Shown one piece after another: positions 1 through 9,087 of a stretch of DNA of 64,000 nucleotides. The notes under the pieces are model-generated. The model was not told the DNA's origin. It saw only the letters and a program-made list of their open reading frames with translations, and did no database searches. The DNA comes from Azonexus sp. R2A61 (GTDB taxonomy: Bacteria; Pseudomonadota; Gammaproteobacteria; Burkholderiales; Rhodocyclaceae): NCBI RefSeq assembly GCF_021401135.1, contig NZ_JACBFO010000001.1, forward strand, positions 682,001-746,000. Reading direction: 5' to 3'. Position 1 is the stretch's first letter; each line of letters opens with the position of its first letter. A program made the translations under genes and the position numbers.

Positions 1-606
1 TTTGCCGGTACTGCCCTGTTGACCGCAAGCGGTTCGCTGTTCGCCCAGGTCGCCGGGCGTGATTTCGCGCCGCTCAGCCCGGTTCAGCCGACCGACGACG
101 CTGCGAAGATCGAGGTGCTGGAGTTCTTCAGCTACGGTTGTCCGCACTGCGCCGATTTCAATCCGCTGCTCAGCGCCTGGGCCGCCAAGTTGCCGGCCGA
201 CGTCTATCTGAAGAAGGTGCCGGTCAGCTTCGGTCGCGCCGCCTGGGCCAATATCGCCCGGGTGTATTACGCGCTGGAGCTGCTGGGCGAGACCAAGCGT
301 CTGGATGCCGACATCTTCCGCGCCATTCACGGCGAACGGGTCAATCTGTTCGAAGAGCGCGCGGCCACCGATTGGCTGGTCGCCCATGGCGTCGACCGCA
401 AGAAGTTCAGCGATGCCTTTGCGTCGTTCGGCGTCGCCAGCAAGCTGCGCCGCGGCGATCAGATGGCGCAGGCCTATCGGATCACCGGTGTGCCAACGCT
501 TGCCGTCGACGGCAAGTTCATGGTTTCCGGCGCCGATTTCCAGGAGCAACTGGCGGTTGCCGACAAGCTGATCGCTCGCGCACGCGCCGAGAAAAGCAAG
601 AAGTAA
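1..606 (+). CDS. dsbA: Thiol:disulfide interchange protein DsbA (5' end outside window)
   Basis: Periplasmic oxidoreductase that introduces disulfide bonds into exported proteins and is normally recharged by DsbB. The frame is open from base 1 and the first residues look like the end of a hydrophobic Sec signal peptide ending near L-F-A-Q, so the true start lies left of the window. The active site CPHC is at 139-150 in a YGCPHCADF context, and the cis-proline loop (ITGVPTLAVDG) follows from 481. The C-terminus is complete and Lys-rich. The next gene begins directly after the stop codon, suggesting co-transcription. The family assignment is secure; only the 5' end is missing. Confidence 0.93.
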   Translation, partial: FAGTALLTASGSLFAQVAGRDFAPLSPVQPTDDAAKIEVLEFFSYGCPHCADFNPLLSAWAAKLPADVYLKKVPVSFGRAAWANIARVYYALELLGETKRLDADIFRAIHGERVNLFEERAATDWLVAHGVDRKKFSDAFASFGVASKLRRGDQMAQAYRITGVPTLAVDGKFMVSGADFQEQLAVADKLIARARAEKSKK

Positions 607-1377
607 TTGCCGCTCAAGGTCTTCATCACGGGCGCCTCGTCGGGGATCGGCGAGGCGCTTGCCGTTTACTACGCCGGCCAGGGCGCCTGCCTCGGTCTGG
701 CTGCCCGGCGGGCTGAGCAACTGGCGGCGTTGAACGCCCGCCTGGGCGGGCGTCACGCCTGCTATCCGCTCGATGTGGCGGATGCGGCGGCCGTTCAGGC
801 GGCGGCCGACGATTTCGTCGCCCGCTTCGGTGCGCCGGACATTGTCATCGCCAATGCCGGCGTGTCGGCCGGCACGCTGACCGAGTGTGCGGAAGATCTG
901 GCGATGTTCCGGCGTATTTTCGAGATCAACGTGTTCGGCATGGCGGCTACCTTCGCCGCCTTCATCCCGGCGATGAAACAGTCCGGCGGGGAGATGCGGC
1001 GGCTGGTCGGCATCGCCTCGGTCGCCGGTATCCGCGGCCTGCCGGGCGCGGAAGCCTATTCCGCCTCGAAGGCGGCGACGATCGCCTATCTGGAGAGCCT
1101 GCGGCTGGAGATGCGGCCGTACGGCATTCCGGTGGTGACCATTGCGCCGGGTTACATCGCAACGCCGATGACTGCGGTCAACCCGTACCGAATGCCCTTT
1201 TTGCTGCCGGTCGACCGCGCTGCCGCGCGCTTTGCCGCGGCCATCGCGCGCGGCACCAGTTATACGGTGATTCCGTGGCCGATGGGTATCGTCGCCAAAC
1301 TGCTGCGCCTGTTACCGAACTGGCTGTACGACCGGCTGTTCGTCGGTGCGCCGCGCAAACCGCGCCGCACCGGGTGA
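607..1377 (+). CDS. SDR-family NAD(P)-dependent oxidoreductase
   Basis: Short-chain dehydrogenase/reductase of about 256 residues. The N-terminal cofactor loop TGASSGIG (about residues 8-15), the NAG motif (about 84-86) and the catalytic Tyr and Lys in YSASK (about 152-156) are all present, so an active Rossmann-fold enzyme is expected. The substrate cannot be read from the sequence. The start is a TTG immediately after the dsbA stop with no clear Shine-Dalgarno site, so translation may be coupled to dsbA. The C-terminus carries a hydrophobic stretch and a basic tail (PRKPRRTG), a pattern seen in membrane-associated SDRs. Confidence 0.85.
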   Translation: MPLKVFITGASSGIGEALAVYYAGQGACLGLAARRAEQLAALNARLGGRHACYPLDVADAAAVQAAADDFVARFGAPDIVIANAGVSAGTLTECAEDLAMFRRIFEINVFGMAATFAAFIPAMKQSGGEMRRLVGIASVAGIRGLPGAEAYSASKAATIAYLESLRLEMRPYGIPVVTIAPGYIATPMTAVNPYRMPFLLPVDRAAARFAAAIARGTSYTVIPWPMGIVAKLLRLLPNWLYDRLFVGAPRKPRRTG

Positions 1378-1386
1378 CTCCCGGGT

Positions 1387-1572
1387 TCAGTGCCGGATGG
1401 CTGGCGGATCGTTTTCGGCCAGCCCGCTGACTTCGGCAAAGCAGCCTTCAAGCGGGCACTGGCGATCGGCCGGGCAATCGTGTTCGCGGGCACATTCGCG
1501 CTGGGTTTCGTCGGTCAGCACCATTTCATGAACGGCTTCGCAACGGGCGATGGGGGCGTCAAAGATGGACAT
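1387..1572 (-). CDS. Small cysteine-rich hypothetical protein
   Basis: A 61-residue acidic protein beginning MSIFDAPIARCEAVHEM. The start at 1572 is preceded on the minus strand by GGGAG, a good ribosome-binding site; an upstream ATG at 1590 is in frame but less well placed. Five cysteines (R-C-E, E-C-A, D-C-P, Q-C-P and G-C-F contexts) could bind a metal or form a small redox site; no known domain is recognised. It is convergent with the SDR gene and divergent from thiS. The codon use matches the host genes, so it is probably real, but no function can be assigned. Confidence 0.6.
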   Translation of the reverse strand: MSIFDAPIARCEAVHEMVLTDETQRECAREHDCPADRQCPLEGCFAEVSGLAENDPPAIRH

Positions 1573-1676
1573 GGCATTCTCCCTTTTCATGAAGCTTTGA
1601 TTTCACTATAGACTGCGCCGCAGTTTTTGCACTTGCCGGCAATGCCGCTTGCCCGGGGTTTCGTTAAAATGCGCGG

Positions 1677-1880
1677 ATGTTGCAGATCAAGATCAATGGC
1701 GAAGACCGCCTGTTTCCGCCCCCGCTGACCGTCGCGGCGCTCGTTGCGCATCTGGGATACGCCGGCAAGCGCATCGCCGTCGAGAGAAACGGCGAAATCG
1801 TCCCGAAGAGCCTGCACGGCGAAACGCCGCTGGCGTCGGGCGATCAACTCGAAATCGTCGTCGCCGTCGGCGGCGGCTGA
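1677..1880 (+). CDS. thiS: Sulfur carrier protein ThiS
   Basis: Ubiquitin-like sulfur carrier of 67 residues. Its C-terminal glycine is adenylated and converted to a thiocarboxylate that donates sulfur for the thiazole of thiamine. The beta-grasp pattern starts at [10 protein letters not shown], and the protein ends A-V-G-G-G, one glycine more than the usual Gly-Gly tail. It lies 13 bases before thiG, its direct partner in thiazole synthase. No TPP-riboswitch-like leader is visible in the roughly 100 bases upstream. A possible -10 (TTAAAAT) lies just before the start. Confidence 0.93.
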   Translation: MLQIKINGEDRLFPPPLTVAALVAHLGYAGKRIAVERNGEIVPKSLHGETPLASGDQLEIVVAVGGG

Positions 1881-1893
1881 ACCGGAGAACTCC

Positions 1894-2676
1894 ATGCATC
1901 AACTGACCATCGCCGGCAAGGCGTACCGTTCCCGTTTACTCGTCGGCACCGGCAAGTACAAGGATTTCGCCGAGACCCGCGCGGCCATCGACGCTTCCGG
2001 CGCCGAGATCGTCACCGTCGCCGTGCGCCGCGTGAACATCGGCCAGGACGCCGGCCAGCCGAGCCTGCTCGACGCCGTGCCGCCGTCGCAATTCACCATC
2101 CTGCCCAACACCGCCGGCTGCTACACGGCCGACGATGCGGTGCGCACCCTGCGCCTGGCGCGTGAGCTGCTCGACGGCCATCCGCTGTGCAAGCTCGAAG
2201 TTCTCGGCGACCCGACCAACCTCTTCCCGAACATGCCGGAAACCCTGAAGGCCGCCGAGACGCTGGTCAAGGAAGGTTTCGAGGTGATGGTCTACTGCGC
2301 CGACGATCCGATCCAGTGCAAGATGCTCGAAGAGATCGGTTGCGTCGCGGTGATGCCGCTCGCCTCGCTGATCGGCTCGGGCATGGGCATCGTCAATCCG
2401 TGGAACCTGCGCCTGATCATCGACAACGCCAAGGTGCCGATCATCGTCGATGCCGGCGTCGGCACCGCCTCGGATGCGACCATCGCGATGGAATTGGGCT
2501 GCGACGGCGTGCTGATGAACACCGCCATCGCCCACGCCAAGGACCCGGTACTCATGGCCAGCGCCATGAAGAAGGGTATCGAGGCCGGCCGCGAGGCTTT
2601 CCTGGCCGGCCGCATGGCCCGCAAATACTACTCGGCCGACCCCTCGTCGCCGACCACTGGACTGATCGGTTCATGA
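1894..2676 (+). CDS. thiG: Thiazole synthase ThiG
   Basis: Condenses ThiS-thiocarboxylate, deoxyxylulose phosphate and dehydroglycine (or glycine imine) into the thiazole phosphate moiety of thiamine. It is a TIM-barrel of 260 residues. Visible landmarks are [10 protein letters not shown] near the N-terminus, the Schiff-base lysine region KLEVLGDP, and phosphate-binding glycines in GSGMGIVNP and [10 protein letters not shown]. The ATG at 1894 aligns with family starts ([15 protein letters not shown]) and follows thiS with a GGAG ribosome-binding site. The stop overlaps the trmB start by four bases (ATGA). Confidence 0.95.
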   Translation: MHQLTIAGKAYRSRLLVGTGKYKDFAETRAAIDASGAEIVTVAVRRVNIGQDAGQPSLLDAVPPSQFTILPNTAGCYTADDAVRTLRLARELLDGHPLCKLEVLGDPTNLFPNMPETLKAAETLVKEGFEVMVYCADDPIQCKMLEEIGCVAVMPLASLIGSGMGIVNPWNLRLIIDNAKVPIIVDAGVGTASDATIAMELGCDGVLMNTAIAHAKDPVLMASAMKKGIEAGREAFLAGRMARKYYSADPSSPTTGLIGS

Positions 2677-3467
2677 GCGACGACCTGCTGATCCACCCCG
2701 CCGCCGAAGGCGACGAAGGCGAATACACCGCCGGCCGTACCGGGCATGGCCACATCAAGAGCTTCGTCCGCCGCGCCGGCCGCATGTCGGAAGCGCAGCA
2801 ACGCTACTACGAGACGATGCTGCCGAAGATCGGCATCCCGTATCAGCCGGCCAATATCGACCTGGCTGCGGTCTACGGCCGCAATGCGCCAAAAATCCTC
2901 GAAATCGGCTGCGGCATGGGCGAAACCACGGCGCGCATCGCCGAGGCCCACCCGGAGAACGACTACTTCGGGCTGGAAGTGCATGTCCCCGGCGTCGGCG
3001 CGCTGTGCAAGCTGATCGCCGAGAAGAACCTGAGCAACCTGCGCATCGGCAACCATGATGCGGTCGAGGTCGTCCGTGACATGCTGCCGGAAGGCGCGCT
3101 CGACGGCATCCACATCTTCTTCCCCGATCCCTGGCACAAGACGCGGCACAAGAAGCGCCGGCTGATCCAGCCGCCCTTCGTTGCGCTGCTCGCCTCGCGC
3201 CTGAAGCCGGGCGGCTACATCCATTGCGCCACCGACTGGGAAAACTACGCGCTGCAGATGCTCGACGTGCTCGGCCGCGAGCCCAGCCTGGAAAACAGCG
3301 TCGCCAACCCGTCGACCGTGGACCTCGCCGCCGCGCTCGATGCCGATTCCGCCGCCGGCCTGGCCGGCTTCGCCCCGCGCCCGGATTACCGGCCGCTGAC
3401 CAAATTCGAGAACCGCGGCCTGCGTCTGGGCCACGGTGTCTGGGATCTCGTCTTCCGGAAACGCTGA
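2673..3467 (+). CDS. trmB: tRNA (guanine-N7-)-methyltransferase TrmB
   Basis: SAM-dependent enzyme forming m7G46 in tRNA variable loops. The 264-residue protein has the Rossmann motif [10 protein letters not shown] for SAM binding and the family signature [15 protein letters not shown] with catalytic and tRNA-contact residues. The ATG at 2673 overlaps the thiG stop, so the two are translationally coupled; longer in-frame openings upstream lie in thiG and are not used. The C-terminal third contains an alanine-rich insertion (about residues 200-230), mild compared with the core. A hairpin follows the gene. Confidence 0.93.
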   Translation: MSDDLLIHPAAEGDEGEYTAGRTGHGHIKSFVRRAGRMSEAQQRYYETMLPKIGIPYQPANIDLAAVYGRNAPKILEIGCGMGETTARIAEAHPENDYFGLEVHVPGVGALCKLIAEKNLSNLRIGNHDAVEVVRDMLPEGALDGIHIFFPDPWHKTRHKKRRLIQPPFVALLASRLKPGGYIHCATDWENYALQMLDVLGREPSLENSVANPSTVDLAAALDADSAAGLAGFAPRPDYRPLTKFENRGLRLGHGVWDLVFRKR

Positions 3468-3485
3468 ACGCAATGCTTGGCCGAT

Positions 3486-3518
3486 GATTGTTCGGGCCGA
3501 CAACGGACCCGAACAATC
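3486..3518 (+). terminator. Hairpin after trmB
   Basis: Perfect 11-bp inverted repeat GATTGTTCGGG / CCCGAACAATC with an 11-base loop, starting 18 bases after the trmB stop. It is followed by GTTTCC rather than a long T-run, so it is a likely but not canonical intrinsic terminator for the thiS-thiG-trmB unit. Confidence 0.55.
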
Positions 3519-3548
3519 GTTTCCGGACAATTGTTACAGGTTGTAATG

Positions 3549-3570
3549 GGAATGAATCTCAATTATGATT
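3549..3570 (+). promoter_or_regulatory. Possible Fur box upstream of the TonB receptor
   Basis: An AT-rich patch GGAATGAATCTCAATTATGA-TT with the dyad GAAT...ATTC stands out in a GC-rich intergenic region about 130 bases before a siderophore-type receptor. It resembles the degenerate A/T-rich Fur sites of betaproteobacteria. The match is by eye only and the half-sites are imperfect. Confidence 0.45.
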
Positions 3571-3700
3571 CGGCCCGTCGACGCTGCACGCCCCTGAAAT
3601 GTCCGCAATCGATTGATGTCGTGCCGGGGGCTTGAACGTCATTTGAAAATTCCTACGCCAGCCAGCCATCGCCAGCCAGTGTGCACTCTCAGGAGAAAAC

Positions 3701-5860
3701 ATGGTGCTGCGCATGACACCGGTCGCTCTGGCGATCAGCATGCTGGCCGTGCCCCATTGGGCAACGGCGCAATCGACCGCAGAAACGGGTAACGAAGTCA
3801 CGCTGTCTTCGGTTCAGGTATCCGCCAGCGCGGAAGGACCGAGCGATCTGCCGAAAGCCTATGCCGGCGGTCAGGTGGCGAAAGGCGCCCGGCTCGGCCT
3901 GCTGGGCAACCAGGATGTGATGGATACGCCGTTCAGCGTCACCAGCTATACCGCGAAGCTGATCGAGGATCAGGGCGCCAAGCGGGTAGCCGACGTACTC
4001 GACAACGATCCGTCGGTACGCTTCACCACGTCGGCGTCGCACATGTACGAGAACTTCCGGCTGCGCGGCTTCGACGTGCATTCGTCCGATCTGGCGATCA
4101 ACGGCATGTACGGCCTGGCGCCGCTCGGCAATTCGACGCTGGAATTTGTCGAGCGCGTCGAAGTGTTCAAGGGGCCGAGCGCGATGTTCACCGGCATGGC
4201 GCCCAGCGGCGGCATCGGCGGCACCATCAACCTGGTGCCCAAGCGCGCTGGCGACGATCCGCTGAACCGGCTGACTTTCGGTTATGAAACGCAGAGCCAG
4301 TTCGGCGCAAGTGCCGATATCGGACGCCGCTTCGGCGAGCGCAAAGAATTCGGCGTGCGCGTCAACGGTTCGTATACCGATGGCGAGACCGCGCTGAGCG
4401 GCCAGGACAAGACCAACAAGTTCCTGTCGGCGGCGCTCGACTATCGCGGCGAGTCCCTGACCGCCACGCTGGACATCTATCGCAGCAAACAATCATTCAC
4501 CGGCGGTTCGCCGGCCATGTTCGGTTTCATCAGCCCGAATATCCCGAATGCACCGGACCCGCGGACCAATTTCCTGCGTTCGGCGGCCGGCGAACTGGAA
4601 AGCCAGGCCATCATCGGGCGCGTCGAATACGCCTTCAACAAGAACGTCACGGCCTTCGTCAGCGTCGGCAAGCGGACGCACGACTACTCAGGCTGGGTGA
4701 ACGGCACGCACGTGCATAACGTCCAGTCGAACGGCAACGCACAGGTGCGCGGCGTCGCGCAAGTCGGTTACGACGATGCGCTGTCTTCCGAAGCGGGGGT
4801 GCGGATGAACTTCAGCACTGGCAGCGTGCGTCACGAGATGGTCGTGCAGGCAACCCGGCTGGATCTCGAGTCCGGTAGCCTGTCCAATACGACCGGCATG
4901 GTAGCGACCAGCTTCGGCAATCCCACCGCACCGGTTTTGCCGGTGATGCCCGGCGGGCCGATTCCAATGACTTCGGATACCACCCTTTCCAGTCTGGCGG
5001 TCGTGGATAGCTTGTCATTCATGCAGGATGCGCTTCGTCTGACGCTCGGTCTGCGCCAGCAACGGGTCGAGCAGACCAGCTGGAATGCGGCCGGCACGAT
5101 GGTGACCGGTGACTACGACGAAAGGGCGTTGACGCCGGCCTTGGGGATTGTCGTCAAACCGTGGGGGGAGGGAATCTCGCTGTACGCCAGCTATGTCGAG
5201 GGGCTCAGCAAGGGGATGAGCTTTACCACGGTCAATGGCTATGCGAACAATCAGACGACGAAGCCTTATAAGACCAAGCAGAAGGAAATCGGCCTGAAGT
5301 GGAATGCCGGCACGTTCGCCAATACGTTCAGCGTTTTTGAAATCACCCAGCCGACGGTGACGAGCGTCACTGCGGGCGGCTTCGGCAACTACGTGGCTCA
5401 CGAAGGCAACGAGTCGCAGGTCCGTGGCCTGGAATGGAATACCTTCGGGGCAATCATGCCAACGCTACGTGTGCTGGGCGGCGTTTCCTATACCCGGAGT
5501 GAGTTGACCGAAACCTACAACGGTCAGAACGTGGGTAACGAGATTTATGGTGTGCCGCGCTGGCAGGCCAACCTCGGCGCCGAATGGGACACGCCGTTGT
5601 CCGGTTTCAGCCTGAACACGCGCCTGGTCGCCACGTCGCAGCAGTATCTGGATAACGCCAATACCTACCGGATTCCCGGCTGGGGTGTGATGGATCTGGG
5701 GGCCAGGTACGAGACCCGCATCGGGGCATACAAGACCACCTTCCGCGTGAACGTGCGGAACTTGTTCGATCGTCACTACTACTCGGGCAGTTTTGCCGAA
5801 CCGCGGGCGACGCTGGGGGTGGGGCGCACCGTGCAGGCGTCGGCTTCGCTGGACTTCTGA
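3701..5860 (+). CDS. TonB-dependent siderophore receptor
   Basis: Outer-membrane beta-barrel receptor of 719 residues. A signal peptide (MVLRMTPVALAISMLAVPHWATAQ) is followed by the plug (DVMDTPFSVTSYTAKLIEDQGAKRVADVL; YENFRLRGFD; VERVEVFKGPSAMFTGM; GGTINLVPKR) and then the barrel ending in the usual terminal phenylalanine (ASASLDF). These plug motifs are typical of FpvA/FhuE-like ferric-siderophore receptors. No N-terminal STN signalling domain is present, so regulation by a FecR/sigma pair is not expected. The esterase and small membrane proteins downstream support a role in siderophore iron uptake; the exact ligand is unknown. Confidence 0.9.
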   Translation: MVLRMTPVALAISMLAVPHWATAQSTAETGNEVTLSSVQVSASAEGPSDLPKAYAGGQVAKGARLGLLGNQDVMDTPFSVTSYTAKLIEDQGAKRVADVLDNDPSVRFTTSASHMYENFRLRGFDVHSSDLAINGMYGLAPLGNSTLEFVERVEVFKGPSAMFTGMAPSGGIGGTINLVPKRAGDDPLNRLTFGYETQSQFGASADIGRRFGERKEFGVRVNGSYTDGETALSGQDKTNKFLSAALDYRGESLTATLDIYRSKQSFTGGSPAMFGFISPNIPNAPDPRTNFLRSAAGELESQAIIGRVEYAFNKNVTAFVSVGKRTHDYSGWVNGTHVHNVQSNGNAQVRGVAQVGYDDALSSEAGVRMNFSTGSVRHEMVVQATRLDLESGSLSNTTGMVATSFGNPTAPVLPVMPGGPIPMTSDTTLSSLAVVDSLSFMQDALRLTLGLRQQRVEQTSWNAAGTMVTGDYDERALTPALGIVVKPWGEGISLYASYVEGLSKGMSFTTVNGYANNQTTKPYKTKQKEIGLKWNAGTFANTFSVFEITQPTVTSVTAGGFGNYVAHEGNESQVRGLEWNTFGAIMPTLRVLGGVSYTRSELTETYNGQNVGNEIYGVPRWQANLGAEWDTPLSGFSLNTRLVATSQQYLDNANTYRIPGWGVMDLGARYETRIGAYKTTFRVNVRNLFDRHYYSGSFAEPRATLGVGRTVQASASLDF

Positions 5861-5864
5861 TCCC

Positions 5865-6761
5865 GTGTTGCGCCTAGCGAAAGCGTTGCTGCTGTGCGGC
5901 TTCGCACTGGAAGCTCTGGTACGCCCGGCTGTTGCCGCGGGCGAGCTGGCAAGCTGGGCACCGGTCGTCGTGCCGGCGGCCCGTCAGCTCGACGTGCGTT
6001 CATCGGTCGGCGGCCACCTCTATCGGCTGTTCGTCTCGGTGCCGGATGTTCCGGTGCCGGCGAACGGTTTTCCGGTGCTTTACGTGCTCGATGGCAATGC
6101 CGCCTTTCCGGTCGCCGCCTTTCTGGCGCGCGGTGCGGCCGGGCGCAGCGAGGTGACCGGTCATGTGCCGCCGATCGTCGTCGGCATCGGCTATCCCGAG
6201 GCGCGCGATTTCGATGTGCCGGCCCGCCGGCGCGATTACACGCCGGGCGGCGAGGGCATCGCCGAGGGCGGCGCCGGACGCTTTCTCGATTTCATCGAGC
6301 GCGACGTGAAGCCGCTGATTGCGGCCAATCATGCGGTCGACCGCAGCCGGCAGGCGATTTTCGGTCATTCCTTCGGCGGGCTTTTCGTGCTGCATGCGCT
6401 GTTCACCAGGCCCGGCAGTTTCTCGACCTTCGTCGCTTCCAGCCCGTCGATCTGGTGGCAGGACAAGGTGGTGCTCAAGGATTTGCCGGCGCTGCTGCAG
6501 GGCGCTATCCGGCCTCGGGTGCAGATCAGCGTCGGCGCCCGGGAGGACGATCCGCCCAAGGGCAATTATCCGCCCGAGATGCGGGCGATGATCGCCAGCC
6601 GGCTGATGATTCCGCCGGCTCGCGAACTGGTGGCGGCATTCGATGCCGCGCCCGCTTGGGCGGGCAAGGTGGTCTACCACGAACTGGCCGGCGAGGATCA
6701 CGGTCCGGCCTGGCTGCCGGCGCTGAGCCGCGGCATGCAGTTCTTTCTCGAACAACCCTGA
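5865..6761 (+). CDS. Alpha/beta-hydrolase, IroE-like siderophore esterase
   Basis: A secreted or periplasmic hydrolase of 298 residues. The GTG at 5865, five bases after the receptor stop, precedes a hydrophobic signal segment (LLLCGFALEALVRPAVAAG). The nucleophile elbow is GHSFGG, an acidic residue follows in the core, and the histidine lies in GEDHGPAW. The SRQAIFGHSFGGLFVLHALF stretch is characteristic of the Fes/IroE/BesA esterase group that cleaves ferric siderophores. Its position between receptor and membrane genes supports that role. The exact substrate is inference. Confidence 0.8.
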   Translation: MLRLAKALLLCGFALEALVRPAVAAGELASWAPVVVPAARQLDVRSSVGGHLYRLFVSVPDVPVPANGFPVLYVLDGNAAFPVAAFLARGAAGRSEVTGHVPPIVVGIGYPEARDFDVPARRRDYTPGGEGIAEGGAGRFLDFIERDVKPLIAANHAVDRSRQAIFGHSFGGLFVLHALFTRPGSFSTFVASSPSIWWQDKVVLKDLPALLQGAIRPRVQISVGAREDDPPKGNYPPEMRAMIASRLMIPPARELVAAFDAAPAWAGKVVYHELAGEDHGPAWLPALSRGMQFFLEQP

Positions 6762-6771
6762 GTGTGAGCCG

Positions 6772-7044
6772 ATGAATGCATTTACCACGAGCGGTCTGCT
6801 GCTGTGTTTCCTGGGGTGCTGTGCGATCTATCTCGCCTCGCCCAACCAGCGCTGGCTGGTGCGTCCCTTGTCCGCTCGCCCGGGCCGTGCGCTCGGCGGC
6901 ATCCTGCTGATTCTCGGCGGCCTGGCGCTGGGGCAGGCCATGCAGGCGGTCACCGCGGCGTTCGTCTTCGCGACCTGGCTGATGCTGCTGTTTTCCCTGC
7001 TGCCTTACGTCGCCGTACTGCGGCAGGCCGATGGTGAGCGCTGA
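6772..7044 (+). CDS. Small inner-membrane protein, DUF3325-like
   Basis: A 90-residue protein with three predicted membrane segments (about residues 7-22, 40-57 and 60-80). Size, topology and position between a TonB receptor and a PepSY protein match the DUF3325 family often found in iron-uptake clusters. No catalytic motif is visible. It begins 11 bases after the esterase stop and overlaps or abuts the next gene, so it is part of one transcript. Confidence 0.7.
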   Translation: MNAFTTSGLLLCFLGCCAIYLASPNQRWLVRPLSARPGRALGGILLILGGLALGQAMQAVTAAFVFATWLMLLFSLLPYVAVLRQADGER

Positions 7045-7045
7045 G

Positions 7046-7333
7046 ATGGCCGACAAGCTGCCGCCGATCCGTCGCGACTGGGTGTCGAAAAGCCTGGCCG
7101 GCTTTCTGCTCGGGGCGGTGCTGGCATTTGCCGCCAGCGCCCTGTTCAATGTACTGAGCGCCGACCTGCCGATGTCCGTGCGCGGCCAACTGGCGATGTG
7201 GCTGGTGCCGCCAGTCTGGCTGGGCGCGCTCGGTGGCGTCTATTTCTTTGCCAGCGGCCTGCGCGCCTGGCTGTGGCTGGGGGGCGCCAGCGCGCTGCTG
7301 CTCGGGCTGCTGCTTGCCTTGCGCCTGTCCTGA
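7046..7333 (+). CDS. Small inner-membrane protein, DUF3649-like
   Basis: A 95-residue protein with three hydrophobic segments and short loops. It begins MADKLPPIRRDWVSKSLAG, a cytoplasmic N-terminus typical of the DUF3649 iron-cluster family. I chose the ATG at 7046, just after the previous stop and preceded by GGTGAG; an in-frame ATG at 7031 would add five residues and overlap the upstream gene. Together with the DUF3325-like and PepSY proteins it forms a recurrent trio next to ferric-siderophore receptors. Its molecular role is unknown. Confidence 0.7.
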   Translation: MADKLPPIRRDWVSKSLAGFLLGAVLAFAASALFNVLSADLPMSVRGQLAMWLVPPVWLGALGGVYFFASGLRAWLWLGGASALLLGLLLALRLS

Positions 7334-7348
7334 ATCCGACGGGAAATC

Positions 7349-8992
7349 ATGAGAACCGACTTCGTCCGCATCTACAAATCGGTCCACACCTGGACCGGCA
7401 TCCTGACCGGCATGGCCTTGTTCATTGCCTTCTACGCCGGGGCGCTGACCGTTTTCAAGGAACCGCTGGCACGCTGGGTCGCGCCGCCCGCCGAAATGCG
7501 TCCGGTGACGCTGGCCGACGCGCCGCAACTGATCGCCCGGACCCTGGCCGAGCATCCCGACAGCGCCCGCGATTTCACCCTCCATCTGCACGACGCCGAG
7601 CATCTGCCGGCGCGCCTGGGCTGGCAGCTCCGACCTGCCGACGGCGACGACCACGACGAATCCGGCGTGCGCCATTTTGCGGCGACGCTGGACGAAGGCG
7701 GTGCCGTGCAGGTCAACGAATACCGTCCGTCCGAACTGCCCGGATTCATCGATACCCTGCACCGCGTCGTCGGCCTGCCGTTCGATACCGATCCGAACCG
7801 CTGGGTGATGGGCGTCGTCGCCGCGCTCTATGCGCTGGCGCTGATTTCCGGCGTCGTCGTGCTGCTGCCCTCGCTGGTCAAGGATTTCTTCGCGCTGCGC
7901 GTCGGCCGTAACCTGAAGCGGATGTGGCTCGACGCGCACAACGTGGTCGGTATCGTCAGCCTGCCTTTTCACGTCGTCATGGCGTTGACCGCAGCAGTGT
8001 TCGCCTTTCACGACGGCATCTACGCGCTGCAGGATCAACTGCTTCACGACGGCAAATGGGGCTCGGCCTTCCAGCGGCCCAAGCCGTCGGCCGCCGCCGC
8101 GCAGCGCGATCCGGCAGCGATGCTGACGCCGCAGGCGCTGGTCGACAAGGCGATGGTGTTTGCCCCCGGTTTCGTGCCGAGCATGCTGCAATACCAGCAG
8201 GTGACCGGCCCGCGCGCCGTCGTCCGCGTCTGGGGCAAGGACGAGGCGGCGGTGTCGCCGCGCGCCCGCGGCGGTTTCCTGGCCATCGACCCCTATTCCG
8301 GCAAGGTGATGAGCAGCGATTTCCTGCCCGGCCGGCAAAGCACGGGCAACCTCGTGATCAGCAGCTTCTTCGCGCTGCACATGGCCGCATTCGGCGGGAG
8401 CGCGGTGCAATGGATGTACTTCGTGCTTGGCCTGGCCGGCGCCTGGCTGTTCTACAGCGGCAATCTGCTCTGGGTGGAAACCCGGCGCCGCAAGCAGACT
8501 CGCGAGATGCCCGAAGCGCCGGTGCAGCGACGCGACACGCGCCTGATGGCCGCGGCGACGGTCGGCGTTTGTCTGGGCTGCATCTGCGGCATTTCGCTGG
8601 CCATGGTTGGCGGCAAATGGCTATATGCCCTGGCCGGTCCTGCGGTCGACGCGACGCGCCTGCTGTATTACGCGGCCTTCTTCGCCTGCATCGGCTGGGC
8701 CTTTCTGGTCGGTGCGGCGCGCTCGGTCGTCCCGTTGTTGTGGCTGGCCTGCGGATTGACGCTGGCCATCCCGCTGACCTCGCTGAGCGGCGCGCTGCTG
8801 CCGGCTTCCGGCCTGTGGGCGCACGCCTCGTGGGCGAGCCTGGGCGTCGACCTGACGGCGTTGGCCGGTGCTGTCGCCCTGGCGATCATGGCCCGGGTGA
8901 CGGCGCGGCGAATTGCCGCCGGACGGCCCGACAGCGTCTGGTCGGTGCCGGCATCGACGACGGCGCCGGTCGCGACGGCAAACCAGTCCTGA
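7349..8992 (+). CDS. PepSY-associated transmembrane protein (PiuB-like)
   Basis: A 547-residue membrane protein. It opens with the family hallmark YKSVHTWTGILTGMALFIAFYAG, a first membrane helix with conserved His. A large periplasmic part with PepSY-like repeats follows, then helices around WVMGVVAALYALALISG and HNVVGIVSLPFHVVMAL, and a C-terminal bundle of about five helices. Members often lie beside siderophore receptors and are proposed ferric-siderophore reductases; conserved membrane histidines fit heme binding, but activity is inference. It is the last gene of the iron cluster. Confidence 0.82.
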   Translation: MRTDFVRIYKSVHTWTGILTGMALFIAFYAGALTVFKEPLARWVAPPAEMRPVTLADAPQLIARTLAEHPDSARDFTLHLHDAEHLPARLGWQLRPADGDDHDESGVRHFAATLDEGGAVQVNEYRPSELPGFIDTLHRVVGLPFDTDPNRWVMGVVAALYALALISGVVVLLPSLVKDFFALRVGRNLKRMWLDAHNVVGIVSLPFHVVMALTAAVFAFHDGIYALQDQLLHDGKWGSAFQRPKPSAAAAQRDPAAMLTPQALVDKAMVFAPGFVPSMLQYQQVTGPRAVVRVWGKDEAAVSPRARGGFLAIDPYSGKVMSSDFLPGRQSTGNLVISSFFALHMAAFGGSAVQWMYFVLGLAGAWLFYSGNLLWVETRRRKQTREMPEAPVQRRDTRLMAAATVGVCLGCICGISLAMVGGKWLYALAGPAVDATRLLYYAAFFACIGWAFLVGAARSVVPLLWLACGLTLAIPLTSLSGALLPASGLWAHASWASLGVDLTALAGAVALAIMARVTARRIAAGRPDSVWSVPASTTAPVATANQS

Positions 8993-9087
8993 CCCGCTGA
9001 GCGCCCGTTTACCGATTCTTGCCGAAGCGGCGAACGCGGGGCGGGGCGACTGGTACACTGCGGGTTTTGCCTTTGCCGCCTTCCATC

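Noticed and set aside
1573-1676. Possible TPP riboswitch before thiS.
   Set aside because: The 104-base gap is shared with a divergent gene and has no THI-box-like conserved segments or suitable stems.
3701-5860. FecIR-type surface signalling for the TonB receptor.
   Set aside because: The receptor has no N-terminal STN domain and no sigma/anti-sigma pair is adjacent.
6333-6346. TGCGGTCGACCGCA inside the esterase gene.
   Set aside because: The core matches the palindrome family but lacks the T/A-run arms and lies in conserved coding sequence (V-D-R-S). GTCGACCG-type words occur often in coding regions here because they encode Val-Asp-Arg.
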